From assembly GCF_014284365.1 (NCBI RefSeq), contig NZ_JACOGG010000011.1, positions 62,001-126,000 on the forward strand: a DNA stretch of 64,000 nucleotides, given 5' to 3'. The first letter of the stretch is position 1; the number at the start of each line of letters is the position of its first letter. The stretch comes from Cognatundibacterium rugosum. Its GTDB lineage: Bacteria; Pseudomonadota; Gammaproteobacteria; Burkholderiales; Burkholderiaceae_D. The notes under the pieces are model-generated. The model saw only the letters and a list, made by a program, of their open reading frames with translations. It made no database searches and had not been told where the DNA came from. This document shows, piece by piece, positions 36,195-44,812 of this stretch. A program made the position numbers and the translations under genes.

Positions 36195-36542
36195 TCAGCT
36201 TCTGAACATAAAATAGACGGCACCGATCAGGCACAGACCAGCCCATACATAATCCATTTTGAATGCTTGTCCCATATACAGCATAGAGAAGGGTACAAAC
36301 ACGATCAGAGTCAGTGCTTCCTGCAGGATTTTCAATTGTGCCAGACTATAGGCAGTGTAACCGATACGGTTGGCAGGCACCTGGAGCAGATACTCGAACA
36401 AGGCGATGGCCCAGCTGAATAAAGCCGCGATCCACCAGGGTTTTGCAGACAGATTTTTCAAATGCCCGTACCAGGCCAGTGTCATAAACGCATTGGACAG
36501 GATTAACAGGCCGGATGTTTGTAAAATAATTGGAAGCTGCAT
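36195..36542 (-). CDS. DUF486 / DMT-like small membrane protein
   Basis: A 115-residue protein with four membrane helices: LPIILQTSGLLILSNAFMTLAWY, PWWIAALFSWAIALFEYLLQVPANRIG, LKILQEALTLIVFVPFSMLYM and WAGLCLIGAVYFMFR. The ALFEYLLQVPANRIGY and KMDYVWAGLCLIGAVYF segments are characteristic of the DUF486 family, distantly related to drug/metabolite transporters. Function is unknown. It sits between folK and panB, two genes of folate-linked and pantothenate synthesis, but a shared role is not shown. Confidence 0.88.
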   Translation of the reverse strand: MQLPIILQTSGLLILSNAFMTLAWYGHLKNLSAKPWWIAALFSWAIALFEYLLQVPANRIGYTAYSLAQLKILQEALTLIVFVPFSMLYMGQAFKMDYVWAGLCLIGAVYFMFRS

Positions 36543-36617
36543 AGGAGTATCAATAAAAAACGGTTCCTTGTTTTATGTCCGATGCGGTGTGCACTATCTA
36601 CACTGTGCGTATATCTA

Positions 36618-37109
36618 TCACCGGGTGCTGGCTGCAGGCAGCCGGAAGATAGTTTGTTGCGCCACCGCAGGCAAATAATCCGTCGCCAGTCCACGCCCTG
36701 GTATCTGTATGTCAGGCGCGATTTCACACAACGGCAACAATACAAATGCACGTTCCGTCATACGCGGATGGGGTAACTGTAAATGCGTACTATCCAGTAT
36801 CAGCTCACCATACAACAGAATATCCAGATCCAGTGTGCGCGGCGCATTGCGATACGGACGTTCGCGCCCAAAATCCGTCTCTATGGCCTGAATCGCACTT
36901 AATAATTCCTGTGCCGACAAGCCCGTATGCAGCGCCGCCACGGCATTTACATAATCATCACCGCTGGAGTCAACCGGTGCGCTGCTGTACAGCGACGAGA
37001 CTTGCAGTAAGCGCGTTTGTGGCAGCTGCGCTAAACGTTCGGCGGCAGCCAGCACGGTGTCTGCTGCCTGTCCAAGGTTAGCGCCCAGCGCAATGTAAGT
37101 CAGTTCCAT
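36618..37109 (-). CDS. folK: 6-hydroxymethyl-7,8-dihydropterin pyrophosphokinase
   Basis: FolK transfers pyrophosphate from ATP to the pterin before dihydropteroate synthase in folate synthesis. The 163-residue protein begins TYIALGANLG. It has the SSLYSSAPVDSSGDDYVNAVAAL substrate segment, and RPYRNAPRTLDLDILLYGE with the two metal-binding Asp residues in the LDLDILL motif, followed by LPHPRMTERAFVLLPLCEIAPD. The start overlaps the pcnB stop by one base (TAATG), so they are co-translated. Confidence 0.97.
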   Translation of the reverse strand: MELTYIALGANLGQAADTVLAAAERLAQLPQTRLLQVSSLYSSAPVDSSGDDYVNAVAALHTGLSAQELLSAIQAIETDFGRERPYRNAPRTLDLDILLYGELILDSTHLQLPHPRMTERAFVLLPLCEIAPDIQIPGRGLATDYLPAVAQQTIFRLPAASTR

Positions 37110-38470
37110 TATTCTTGCGCTGCTGCGGTTTTCTTCGGGCCGCGACGGCGTGGCTTACGTTTTTTAGCACCGCCGGCTGCAAGCGCAGTACGAGGCTTGG
37201 TGTTGATCAGGCGTTCACGCGTTTCAGCGTCGCCTTCGATGAACTCGGTCCACCAGGTGCCGGTTTCTTCATCCAGCTCACCCGAAGCGCAGCGCAGCAG
37301 CAGAAAGTCATAGCCCGCACGCAGACGCTGATGTTCCAGCATTTTGTATGGGGTTTTGCCGATGCGTTTTTCGAAACGCGGTTGCATGGCCCAGATATCA
37401 CGCATATCGGCCGCCACTTTGCGCTGAATCGCGAGTGCATCGGTCTGACGGTTCAGCACATCATCGGCTGCCAGATGCAATGCAGGAATCGGGAATTCAC
37501 CGGCTGCTTTATAGGCTTCCCATTTCTCCAGTACCTGATGCCATAGCAGTGAAGCAAACAGGAAACTCGGTGAGACCGGCTTGCCTTGCTGTACGCGTGC
37601 ATCGGTATTGGCCAGTGCCAGCGTCACGAATTTTTCGCCCATAGGCTGTTCCAGCACGACGTCCAGCAAAGGCATCAGACCATGATGCAAGCCTTCCTTG
37701 CGTAATTGCTGCAAACAGGCCATGGCATGACCGCTGGTCAGTAATTTGAGCATTTCATCGAACACGCGTGCAGCTGGCACATTATTGATCAGTGGTGCCA
37801 TCACCGCGATCGGGGCACGGGTTGTATCATCGATCTGGAATTGCAGCTTGGCGGCAAAGCGGACTACACGCAGCATGCGAACCGGATCTTCACGGTAACG
37901 TTCTTCCGGTACACCGATAATGCGCAGGGTTTTTTTACGGATATCCTTGATGCCGCCATGGTAGTCGAGTACGGTCTGCGAAGCCGGATCGTAATACATG
38001 GCATTGATACTGAAGTCGCGCCGTGCCGCATCCTCATGCTGCTGGCCGAAGGTATTGTCGCGCAACACGCGTCCATGTTCGTCGGTCAGTGCGGCTTTAT
38101 CAGAGGGGCCACGGAAGGTGGTGACTTCCAGCAGATCCTGGCCAAACATGACGTGCACGATCTGGAAACGGCGGCCGATGATGAAGGCGCGCCTAAACAG
38201 ACGTTTGACCTGTTCCGGGGTCGCATTGGTCGCAATATCGAAGTCTTTCGGTTTCACGCCGGTCAGCAAGTCACGTACTGCACCACCGACGATGAAGGCC
38301 TTAAAGCCATTGTCCTGCAGCGTTTGCGTCACCCGGATCGCATTGGCGGAAACCAGTTGCGGATTGATGCCATGGTCTTTGGCGCTCAGTATCACGGGCG
38401 TGGCATGGTCGCTGGCCAGATGGCCGGATTTTTTAACGCCGAGGATTTTTCGTATAAATTTCTTGATCAT
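37109..38470 (-). CDS. pcnB: poly(A) polymerase I
   Basis: PcnB adds 3' poly(A) tails that mark RNA for decay. The 453-residue class II nucleotidyltransferase shows FIVGGAVRDLLTGVKPKDFDIATNATPEQVKRLF (GG motif and DxD metal pair), RRDFSINAMYYDP, and EDPVRMLRVVRFAAKLQFQID in the RNA-binding neck. The C-terminus is strongly basic (KKRKPRRRGPKKT), as in the enzyme rather than in CCA-adding enzymes. It overlaps the HAD gene upstream by ATGA and folK downstream by one base. Confidence 0.95.
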   Translation of the reverse strand: MIKKFIRKILGVKKSGHLASDHATPVILSAKDHGINPQLVSANAIRVTQTLQDNGFKAFIVGGAVRDLLTGVKPKDFDIATNATPEQVKRLFRRAFIIGRRFQIVHVMFGQDLLEVTTFRGPSDKAALTDEHGRVLRDNTFGQQHEDAARRDFSINAMYYDPASQTVLDYHGGIKDIRKKTLRIIGVPEERYREDPVRMLRVVRFAAKLQFQIDDTTRAPIAVMAPLINNVPAARVFDEMLKLLTSGHAMACLQQLRKEGLHHGLMPLLDVVLEQPMGEKFVTLALANTDARVQQGKPVSPSFLFASLLWHQVLEKWEAYKAAGEFPIPALHLAADDVLNRQTDALAIQRKVAADMRDIWAMQPRFEKRIGKTPYKMLEHQRLRAGYDFLLLRCASGELDEETGTWWTEFIEGDAETRERLINTKPRTALAAGGAKKRKPRRRGPKKTAAAQE

Positions 38471-39156
38471 TGTTTCTCAAACAGCTGGAGTAGAGGCCAG
38501 GCTTTCGCCAGTGCATGTTCCCGCAGCTTATCGTTGGGGTTGGTTGCGACCGGGTGGGTAACTGCCTCGAGTAAGGGAATATCGTTATGGGAGTCGCTGT
38601 AAAAATAGCTGCTGCCAAAATCACTGAGTTGTTTTTCTTGTAGTGCCAGCCAATTCTGTAAATGGATCACTTTTCCTGCCCCTGAGCTCGGGACACCGAT
38701 CAGCTTTCCTGTGATGTTATTGTTGGTATCAGTTTCGGGTTCCGCTGCGAGCAAATGTGCTACTCCCAGCGCACGCGCGATTGGTGCTGTCACAAAGCGG
38801 TTGGTGGCTGTAATAATCGCAATCAGATCACCCTGATCCTGATGCTTTTTCAGTAAATCGTAGGCCACTGGTAACAGCGCAGGCTGTATCACTTCCTGCA
38901 TAAATTGCGCATGCAGTGCATCCAACTGCGATCTGGGAAAGCGTGCCAGCGTACCCAGGGCGAATTCCAGGTATTCGACAGCATCCAGCGTACCAGCCTG
39001 ATATTGGGCGAAAAAGTCGGCATTGCGGCGCGCAAATTCTTGCGCATCGACAGCACCGATGCGGCACAGAAACTGTCCCCACTCGTAATCAGAGTCAATA
39101 GGAATCAGCGTGTGGTCGAGATCAAACAGAGCGATGTCAGCGGGTTTCATGGTCAT
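38467..39156 (-). CDS. HAD-IB family phosphatase (SerB-like)
   Basis: A 229-residue hydrolase of HAD subfamily IB. Motif I is LFDLDHTLIPIDSDYEWG (nucleophile Asp and the Asp two residues later), motif II IITATNRFVTAPIA, motif III includes the Lys at AGKVIHL, and motif IV is YFYSDSHNDIPLLEAV. This pattern is shared by phosphoserine phosphatase-like enzymes, but the cap region differs and the substrate cannot be named. In betaproteobacteria a gene of this kind commonly lies between hda and pcnB. Met3 (39150) is an alternative start. Confidence 0.9.
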   Translation of the reverse strand: MTMKPADIALFDLDHTLIPIDSDYEWGQFLCRIGAVDAQEFARRNADFFAQYQAGTLDAVEYLEFALGTLARFPRSQLDALHAQFMQEVIQPALLPVAYDLLKKHQDQGDLIAIITATNRFVTAPIARALGVAHLLAAEPETDTNNNITGKLIGVPSSGAGKVIHLQNWLALQEKQLSDFGSSYFYSDSHNDIPLLEAVTHPVATNPNDKLREHALAKAWPLLQLFEKQ

Positions 39157-39158
39157 GT

Positions 39159-39833
39159 TCAGGGCTGTTGTTGCAGCATCAGTTCGCGCAATAAGGGCAG
39201 GGTAATCGGGCGCTTGGTGACCAGCGAATAATGATCCAGCTGATCCAGCATGGCTGTCAGGGAACTCATGTCACGCTGATAGTGCGTAATCAGGTAGGGT
39301 ATCACGCCAGCAGAGATCTGTATGCCACGCGCATGTGCAGCGCGTTCCAGCGCATCGATTTTGTCTTCGTCGGTCAGACCATGCAACTGATAAATCAGGC
39401 CCCAGCCAAAGCGGGTACGTAAGTCATCACGCATACTCAGTATCATAGGCGGATGATTGCCTGCTGCGACCAGAAAGCCACCGCGTGCACGCGCTTCGTT
39501 AAACAGATTGAAAGCTGCAATCTGATTTAGCGGTGACAGATGTTCGCAGTCATCCAGCAGATACAGGCTGACTGCTTCACTGAAATCAAACGCGCTCTCG
39601 GGCGCATTGGCTGGTATGTAACGGGAATCCGGATGGTCGGCCAGCGCATGCAGTAAATGGGTTTTCCCCGCGCCCGGCTCACCCCAGATGTAGACTGAGC
39701 GCTCGCCATATTGACTCGGAATGCGCTGCGAGAATAGCCCCAGCAATTGCGCCAGCTCTGCATTCTGGCCCACTACAAAGGTGGCCAGGGATGGCAGTTT
39801 TTGCGCATCCAGATCGAGAAGTAATTGCTTCAT
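39159..39833 (-). CDS. hda: DnaA regulatory inactivator Hda
   Basis: Hda, with the DNA-loaded sliding clamp, stimulates ATP hydrolysis by DnaA and so prevents re-initiation of replication. The 224-residue AAA+ protein begins MKQLLLDLDAQKLPSLATFV; the QLLLDL segment is the clamp-binding motif. VYIWGEPGAGKTHLLHAL is Walker A, SLYLLDDCEHLSP replaces a normal Walker B, and LRTRFGWGLIYQL holds sensor/arginine-finger residues. There is no DNA-binding domain IV, which separates it from DnaA. It overlaps the AI-2E gene stop by ATGA. Confidence 0.94.
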   Translation of the reverse strand: MKQLLLDLDAQKLPSLATFVVGQNAELAQLLGLFSQRIPSQYGERSVYIWGEPGAGKTHLLHALADHPDSRYIPANAPESAFDFSEAVSLYLLDDCEHLSPLNQIAAFNLFNEARARGGFLVAAGNHPPMILSMRDDLRTRFGWGLIYQLHGLTDEDKIDALERAAHARGIQISAGVIPYLITHYQRDMSSLTAMLDQLDHYSLVTKRPITLPLLRELMLQQQP

Positions 39834-40915
39834 GACTGACGATAAAAAGTACTGTTCAGGTAAGCGCTGCGCAAGTGGCGTACTGCGACCGAGATGATCG
39901 CTGATGCAGGCAGCGCAACCAGAATACCGATAAATCCGAAGAGTTGACCAAATGCCATCAGCGCGAAGATCACAGTCAGAGGATGCAGACCGATACGCTC
40001 ACCGACCAGGCGCGGAGTCAGAATAAATGATTCCAGCAATTGACCAAATCCATAAATGATGGCGACCGCGACCAGGCCTTGTAGCCCATTAAATTGCAAG
40101 ACAGCGCCGATCAGCGCCAGCGCCAGTCCGAGGCCATAGCCGATATAGGGGATGAATACCAGGAAGCCGGTAATGATACCGACTGGTATCGCCAGATCAA
40201 AACGGGCTATCGACAAAGCAATCGAATAATAGGCGGCCAGTACCAGCATGACCAATATTTGTCCGCGCAGATATTGGGCCAGCAGATCGTCCACCTCCAG
40301 CAAGCCTGAAGTCGTCGCGCTGACCCAGCGGCGCGGAATAAAGTGCGACAGGCGCTCTAGTAAGGCATGCCAGTCCAGCAGCAGATAAAACAGAACGATG
40401 GGTATCAGCAGTAAGTTAGCCAGCATACCCAGCACGGCAGTACCGCCAACTTTAATGGAAGACAGCACGGCTTTACCGATCACATCGCCACTGCCAGCCA
40501 GTTGCTCAGTCAACAAGCCTTTAATACCTGCACTATCGAGGCGGATAGTAAAACCATGCGCTGCCAGTAAAGGCGATAAAGTTTGGTCGAATTTATCGAA
40601 AAAGCGTGGGATCTGCGCCTGTAACTGTGGAATTTCTTTTTGCAGGATAGGCACGATCACCAGCGCCATGGCCAGCACCGCTGCGATCAGCAGCAGTATC
40701 GTGATGCTGGCCGCCATAGGACGTGGCAGTGACCACTTCCTGATCCGGCAGGCACTTAATTTATCAACCCAGGGATTCAGTACATAGGCCAGTATCCCGG
40801 AGACCACAAATGGCATCAGCACCGGACCCAGTAAAGCCAGCAAGACCACCAGCGCCAGCGCGACGCCGAGCCAAAGTAGTGACTGTTTCTGCTCTGTGGA
40901 TAAAGGTATCAGCAT
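39830..40915 (-). CDS. AI-2E family transporter (PerM-like permease)
   Basis: A 361-residue inner-membrane protein with about seven to eight helices. The first two are LLWLGVALALVVLLALLGPVLMPFVVSGILAYVLNPWVD. A periplasmic/cytosolic loop (~100-160) and then YCxxLxLALIGA-like helices follow; ILTPRLVGERIGLHPLTVIFALMAFGQLFGFIGILVALP is the signature C-terminal segment. Family members have been linked to autoinducer-2 export or Na+/H+ exchange; the role here is not known. It begins the minus-strand operon AI-2E-hda-HAD-pcnB-folK and diverges from purM. Confidence 0.9.
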   Translation of the reverse strand: MLIPLSTEQKQSLLWLGVALALVVLLALLGPVLMPFVVSGILAYVLNPWVDKLSACRIRKWSLPRPMAASITILLLIAAVLAMALVIVPILQKEIPQLQAQIPRFFDKFDQTLSPLLAAHGFTIRLDSAGIKGLLTEQLAGSGDVIGKAVLSSIKVGGTAVLGMLANLLLIPIVLFYLLLDWHALLERLSHFIPRRWVSATTSGLLEVDDLLAQYLRGQILVMLVLAAYYSIALSIARFDLAIPVGIITGFLVFIPYIGYGLGLALALIGAVLQFNGLQGLVAVAIIYGFGQLLESFILTPRLVGERIGLHPLTVIFALMAFGQLFGFIGILVALPASAIISVAVRHLRSAYLNSTFYRQS

Positions 40916-40959
40916 ATTCAGGATGGGAACCCCAGGATTAGTTAAGCTTTTATTATGCT

Positions 40960-40979
40960 TTGACCGAAAATCAGGTCAA
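40960..40979. promoter_or_regulatory. operator-like inverted repeat between the AI-2E gene and purM
   Basis: TTGACC (40960-40965) and GGTCAA (40974-40979) are perfect arms with an 8-bp spacer, mid-way in the 154-bp divergent region. A TAAAAT -10-like hexamer for purM follows at 40996-41001. Confidence 0.45.
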
Positions 40980-41069
40980 GGTGCAGTCGTTTTGTTAAAA
41001 TAGCGTTTTTGCCGCTGATTTCTGGCAATTTCTCTATTTTACCGCCTCAAGCCCCTACTGACGAATATC

Positions 41070-42113
41070 ATGAGCACTTCTACCCCTGTTTCTCTCTCTT
41101 ACGCCGACGCCGGTGTCGATATGGTTGCCGGTGATGCACTGGTCGACGCGATCAAACCATTTGCAAAACGTACCATGCGCGAAGGCGTCATGGCTGGCAT
41201 CGGTGGCTTTGGTGCAATGTTCGAAGTCAGTAAAAAGTACAAGGAACCGGTATTGGTTTCGGGTACGGATGGCGTCGGTACCAAGCTGAAACTGGCGTTT
41301 CATCTGAATAAACACGACACGGTCGGTATCGATCTGGTCGCAATGAGTGTGAACGATATTCTGGTTCAGGGTGCTGAACCTTTATTTTTCCTGGACTACT
41401 TCGCTTGCGGCAAACTGGATGTGGCTGCGGCGACAGACGTCATCAAGGGCGTGGCTTTCGGTTGTGAGCAGGCTGGCTGCGCGCTGATCGGTGGTGAAAC
41501 CGCAGAAATGCCTTCCATGTATCCGGATGGTGAATATGATCTGGCTGGTTTTGCGGTTGGCGCAGTTGAAAAATCCAAAATTATCGACGGTAGCAAAATT
41601 CAGCCGGGCGATGTGATTCTGGGTCTGGCCTCTTCAGGCATTCACTCCAATGGATTCTCGCTGGTGCGTAAAATCATTGAAGTAGCGAATCCTGATCTGA
41701 ACGCGGATTTCGATGGCCGTACTTTAGGTGATGCGCTGATGGCGCCAACCCGTATTTATGTCAAACCTTTGCTGGCGCTGATGGAAGCGATGGAAGTCAA
41801 GGGTATGGCGCACATTACTGGTGGTGGACTGGTCGAAAATGTGCCACGTGTATTGGGTGATAAACTGACTGCTGTATTGCATAAAGATGCATGGCCACTG
41901 CCCCCGTTGTTCACATGGCTGCAACAGCACGGCGGCGTAGCAGATGCTGAAATGCACCGCGTATTCAACTGTGGTATTGGCATGGTCGTTATCGTCTCTC
42001 AGGAAAATGCACAGGCGGCGTTGGCGCACTTAAGTGCAGCTGGTGAAACTGTATTCCGTATCGGTGAAATCCGCGCACGTGATGGAAATGAGCATCCGAC
42101 TGTCGTCGTCTGA
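41070..42113 (+). CDS. purM: phosphoribosylformylglycinamidine cyclo-ligase
   Basis: PurM (AIR synthetase) closes the imidazole ring in purine synthesis, using ATP. The 347 residues have the family start [23 protein letters not shown], the GGFGAMFEV segment, [21 protein letters not shown]-like [38 protein letters not shown], and [18 protein letters not shown]. Everything is intact. It diverges from the AI-2E/hda operon, as in many betaproteobacteria. Confidence 0.98.
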   Translation: MSTSTPVSLSYADAGVDMVAGDALVDAIKPFAKRTMREGVMAGIGGFGAMFEVSKKYKEPVLVSGTDGVGTKLKLAFHLNKHDTVGIDLVAMSVNDILVQGAEPLFFLDYFACGKLDVAAATDVIKGVAFGCEQAGCALIGGETAEMPSMYPDGEYDLAGFAVGAVEKSKIIDGSKIQPGDVILGLASSGIHSNGFSLVRKIIEVANPDLNADFDGRTLGDALMAPTRIYVKPLLALMEAMEVKGMAHITGGGLVENVPRVLGDKLTAVLHKDAWPLPPLFTWLQQHGGVADAEMHRVFNCGIGMVVIVSQENAQAALAHLSAAGETVFRIGEIRARDGNEHPTVVV

Positions 42114-42130
42114 TTGCTGCGCTATGAAGT

Positions 42131-42166
42131 AAAAAGCCCTTGTCTTTGGACGAGGGCTTTTTTTTT
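42131..42166 (+). terminator. rho-independent terminator of purM
   Basis: AAAAAGCCCTtGTC and GACgAGGGCTTTTT (42131-42144, 42149-42162) form a stem with one T/G pair, a TTTG loop, and a T9 tail. Confidence 0.92.
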
Positions 42167-42394
42167 GCTAGGAACGGTGAATCGGCGGATTTGTGGATTA
42201 TCTCAATATTGAGGTATCCATGTTTTTAATTTTTGAATTTTTATAAACGGAAACCAGGCTACTGTAAATAAGTTTTTTATTTAGTATTGTTAATTTCATA
42301 CAGTTGAGAAAACTTTTTTTACAAATATTATTCTTGGTCGTAGAATTTGCTGGCGGTATTGGTATTCGATTAACGAAATTGAAAATGGTGTTTT

Positions 42395-43822
42395 ATGAAG
42401 CAATATGGCGTAACTCTGGGATTACTGGCATTGCTGACGGCATGCGGCGGCGGTGGCGGTAGTACTGACGCTGGCGGTTTACCACCTTCAGCATCGCTGG
42501 CAAATTTGTGTGCGAACCCGCGCGCGGGCAGTGCTGACCGTCAGGGGACGATGGACAATGAAAAAGCATTTTTACGTTCCTTCGTTGATGAGACTTATCT
42601 CTGGTATCAGGATGTACCAACGAATCTGAATCCAGCCAGCTATGCCAATCCTCAGCTGTATTTTGATGTGCTGAAAACGACAGCAAAAACAGCTTCCGGT
42701 GCTGCGGTAGATCAATTCCACTGGTCCCAAACGACGGAGTCCTATGATGCTTCTTCCTCCGGTATCTCGCAGGACTATGGTATCCAATGGGCATCCAAAA
42801 GCAATGCGCCACCGCGTAATTGGGTAGTTGCAGAAGTGGCGGATGGTTCACCTGCTGCACTCGCTGGCGTAAAACGCGGAGATAAGCTTGCTTCGGTCGA
42901 CGGTGTTAACTTTGTCAGTGACAATACGACAGCTGGAATCGCTACGCTGAATGAGGGTTTGTTCCCTAGCAAATTGCTCGCACATAAACTCGGTTTTAAT
43001 GGAAATGCTGAAATTAGCCTGCTGCCAGCAAACTACACGATTGCTACCGTCAAAAATGTCAAAATTATCCCGACAGCTAAAGGCAATGTAGGTTACTTCA
43101 TTTTTGATACGCATATTGCAAAGTCTGAAAATGAATTGATCGCCGCTATCAATACCTTGAAAAGCGCAGGTGTGCAGGATCTGGTCATCGATCTGCGCTA
43201 TAACGGCGGTGGTTTGCTGTATATCGCAAGTCAATTGTCCTACATGATTGCGGGTCCGGCTCAGACCGGTGGCAAGATATTTGAATTGTTAAGCTATAAC
43301 GACAAGCTGACTGCAAAAAACCAGAAATATCCTTTCTACGATACCACGACAAACAATGCAGCTTTGCCGACGCTGGGTCTGAAACATGTGTCGCTGCTGG
43401 TCACTCATGGAACGGCTTCTGCCAGTGAGTCGATTATCAATGGCCTGCGCGGTGCGGATGTGACAGTGGATCTGATCGGTGATGTTACTCGCGGTAAGCC
43501 ATATGGTTTTGTGCCTCAGTCTAACTGTGGCTACACCTATTTTGCTATTCAGTTCAAAGGCGTGAATAATAAGGGCTTTGGCGATTATGCGGATGGTTTT
43601 GCGCCGACCTGTAAAGCATCGGATGACTTCACCAAGCTGCGCGGTGATGTCGCCGAAGGAATGTTGCAAACCGCACTCAGCTATCGTCAGAATGGCTCCT
43701 GCCCTGTGCTTGCCACAACACAGAATGGTGTGCGTTCGATGCCAGTGTTGGATCAACCGTATGAGTTGATACGTCCTGCCAGCCAGGAAATGCGTATCGT
43801 CACACCGATGCCACGTTCATAA
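42395..43822 (+). CDS. S41 family peptidase, lipoprotein (PDZ-containing)
   Basis: A 475-residue exported serine peptidase of the C-terminal-processing (tail-specific) class. The N-terminus LGLLALLTACGGGGG is a lipoprotein signal with the lipobox TAC and a Gly linker. Residues ~130-200 form a PDZ domain (PAALAGVKRGDKLASVDGVNF). The peptidase domain follows: GNVGYFIFDTH, LVIDLRYNGGGLL and LVTHGTASASESIINGLRG, where the Ser of the SASE motif is the likely nucleophile. QxxxxxY-type C-terminal Asn/Cys residues may form disulphides. The adjacent AT-rich 220 bp upstream should contain the promoter. It overlaps the next small lipoprotein gene by one base. Natural substrate is unknown. Confidence 0.88.
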   Translation: MKQYGVTLGLLALLTACGGGGGSTDAGGLPPSASLANLCANPRAGSADRQGTMDNEKAFLRSFVDETYLWYQDVPTNLNPASYANPQLYFDVLKTTAKTASGAAVDQFHWSQTTESYDASSSGISQDYGIQWASKSNAPPRNWVVAEVADGSPAALAGVKRGDKLASVDGVNFVSDNTTAGIATLNEGLFPSKLLAHKLGFNGNAEISLLPANYTIATVKNVKIIPTAKGNVGYFIFDTHIAKSENELIAAINTLKSAGVQDLVIDLRYNGGGLLYIASQLSYMIAGPAQTGGKIFELLSYNDKLTAKNQKYPFYDTTTNNAALPTLGLKHVSLLVTHGTASASESIINGLRGADVTVDLIGDVTRGKPYGFVPQSNCGYTYFAIQFKGVNNKGFGDYADGFAPTCKASDDFTKLRGDVAEGMLQTALSYRQNGSCPVLATTQNGVRSMPVLDQPYELIRPASQEMRIVTPMPRS

Positions 43823-44223
43823 TGAAATTTTGGAAACTGAGTTTCCTGCTTAGCTTGTCCGCCTGTCAAATGACAGGTGTGACGGGCTTGCAGCCGGCAG
43901 TACTGACACAGTCAGGGGCTGCATCTGCACAGGAATTACGCCGTGTTATCGGGGAATTGAGCGGTTTCCTCAATGTCCTGCTGGCTGACGATGATCTGAC
44001 GCGCAGCAGTGAGCTAGTGGTAGAGAGACGTCATCAGTTTCGTCCCAATGGCGACCTGATACAGGGGCGAGATCTGGACTTGCCGCAGCGCTTTCGTTTG
44101 CTGCAGGGCAGTGGACAATGCTGGCTGCTGCATCTGAATTCTGGCCAACAACGATTATTACAAGGTCTTTCCTGCCGGTCGCTGACGTCAGCTTCCACCA
44201 TCAGTCCGGCAAAATCTGAGTGA
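43822..44223 (+). CDS. small putative lipoprotein, unknown function
   Basis: I do not recognise this 133-residue protein. It starts MKFWKLSFLLSLSACQMTGV, a lipoprotein signal with lipobox LSAC, so it is probably anchored in the outer membrane with the mature part in the periplasm. The rest is soluble, with a helical stretch (SAQELRRVIGELSGFLNVLL) and two later cysteines (GQCWLL, SCRSL) that may form a disulphide. Its ATG overlaps the S41 peptidase stop (TAATG), which suggests it is a partner, inhibitor or substrate of that lipoprotein protease. Confidence 0.7.
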   Translation: MKFWKLSFLLSLSACQMTGVTGLQPAVLTQSGAASAQELRRVIGELSGFLNVLLADDDLTRSSELVVERRHQFRPNGDLIQGRDLDLPQRFRLLQGSGQCWLLHLNSGQQRLLQGLSCRSLTSASTISPAKSE

Positions 44224-44234
44224 GGGAATGAACG

Positions 44235-44789
44235 ATGAAACGCTGTGCCTGGGCCAATTCTGCCAATGCCCTGTATCTGGCTTACCACGATCACGAATGG
44301 GGGGTACCTTGTCATGATGAGCTACGCTTGTTTGAAATGCTCAATCTGGAGGGCGCACAAGCGGGCTTGAGCTGGGAAACGGTACTCAATAAACGCGAAA
44401 CCTATCGCCTCGCTTTTGATCATTGGGATGCAAAAAAAATTGCGGCCTATGACGCACAAAAGATCGCGTCTTTGCTGGCTGATCCTGGTATCATCCGTAA
44501 TAAACTCAAAGTTGCTGCTGTGATTTCGAATGCGCAGGCCTATCTGCGCTTATGTGAAGAGACAGGCGGCCTCGATGCCTATCTATGGGCATACGTAGGA
44601 GGTGAACCTATCGTTAATACTGGGGAACGTATCATCACCACGCCTTTGTCAGATCAGATTTCGAAAGATCTCAAAAAGCGCGGCTTTAAATTTGTTGGTT
44701 CCACCATTATTTATGCCTATATGCAGGCTATCGGCATGGTGCAGGATCATGCCGCTGACTGTGACTGGCGTCACCGCGCTGAGTGCTGA
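44235..44789 (+). CDS. tag: DNA-3-methyladenine glycosylase I
   Basis: Tag excises 3-methyladenine from alkylated DNA. The 184-residue helix-hairpin-helix protein begins KRCAWA (zinc Cys4) with YHDHEWGVPCHDELRLFEML (zinc His, substrate pocket). It also has GAQAGLSWETVLNKRETYR (conserved Trp and catalytic Glu), and FKFVGSTIIYAYMQAIGMVQDH..DC with the last zinc ligands His and Cys. Length and motifs are standard. It is 11 bp after the small lipoprotein gene, and convergent with the Anbu gene after 23 bp, with no terminator seen. Confidence 0.96.
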   Translation: MKRCAWANSANALYLAYHDHEWGVPCHDELRLFEMLNLEGAQAGLSWETVLNKRETYRLAFDHWDAKKIAAYDAQKIASLLADPGIIRNKLKVAAVISNAQAYLRLCEETGGLDAYLWAYVGGEPIVNTGERIITTPLSDQISKDLKKRGFKFVGSTIIYAYMQAIGMVQDHAADCDWRHRAEC

Positions 44790-44812
44790 AGCAAGCCTGG
44801 CCGTAACCGCCA

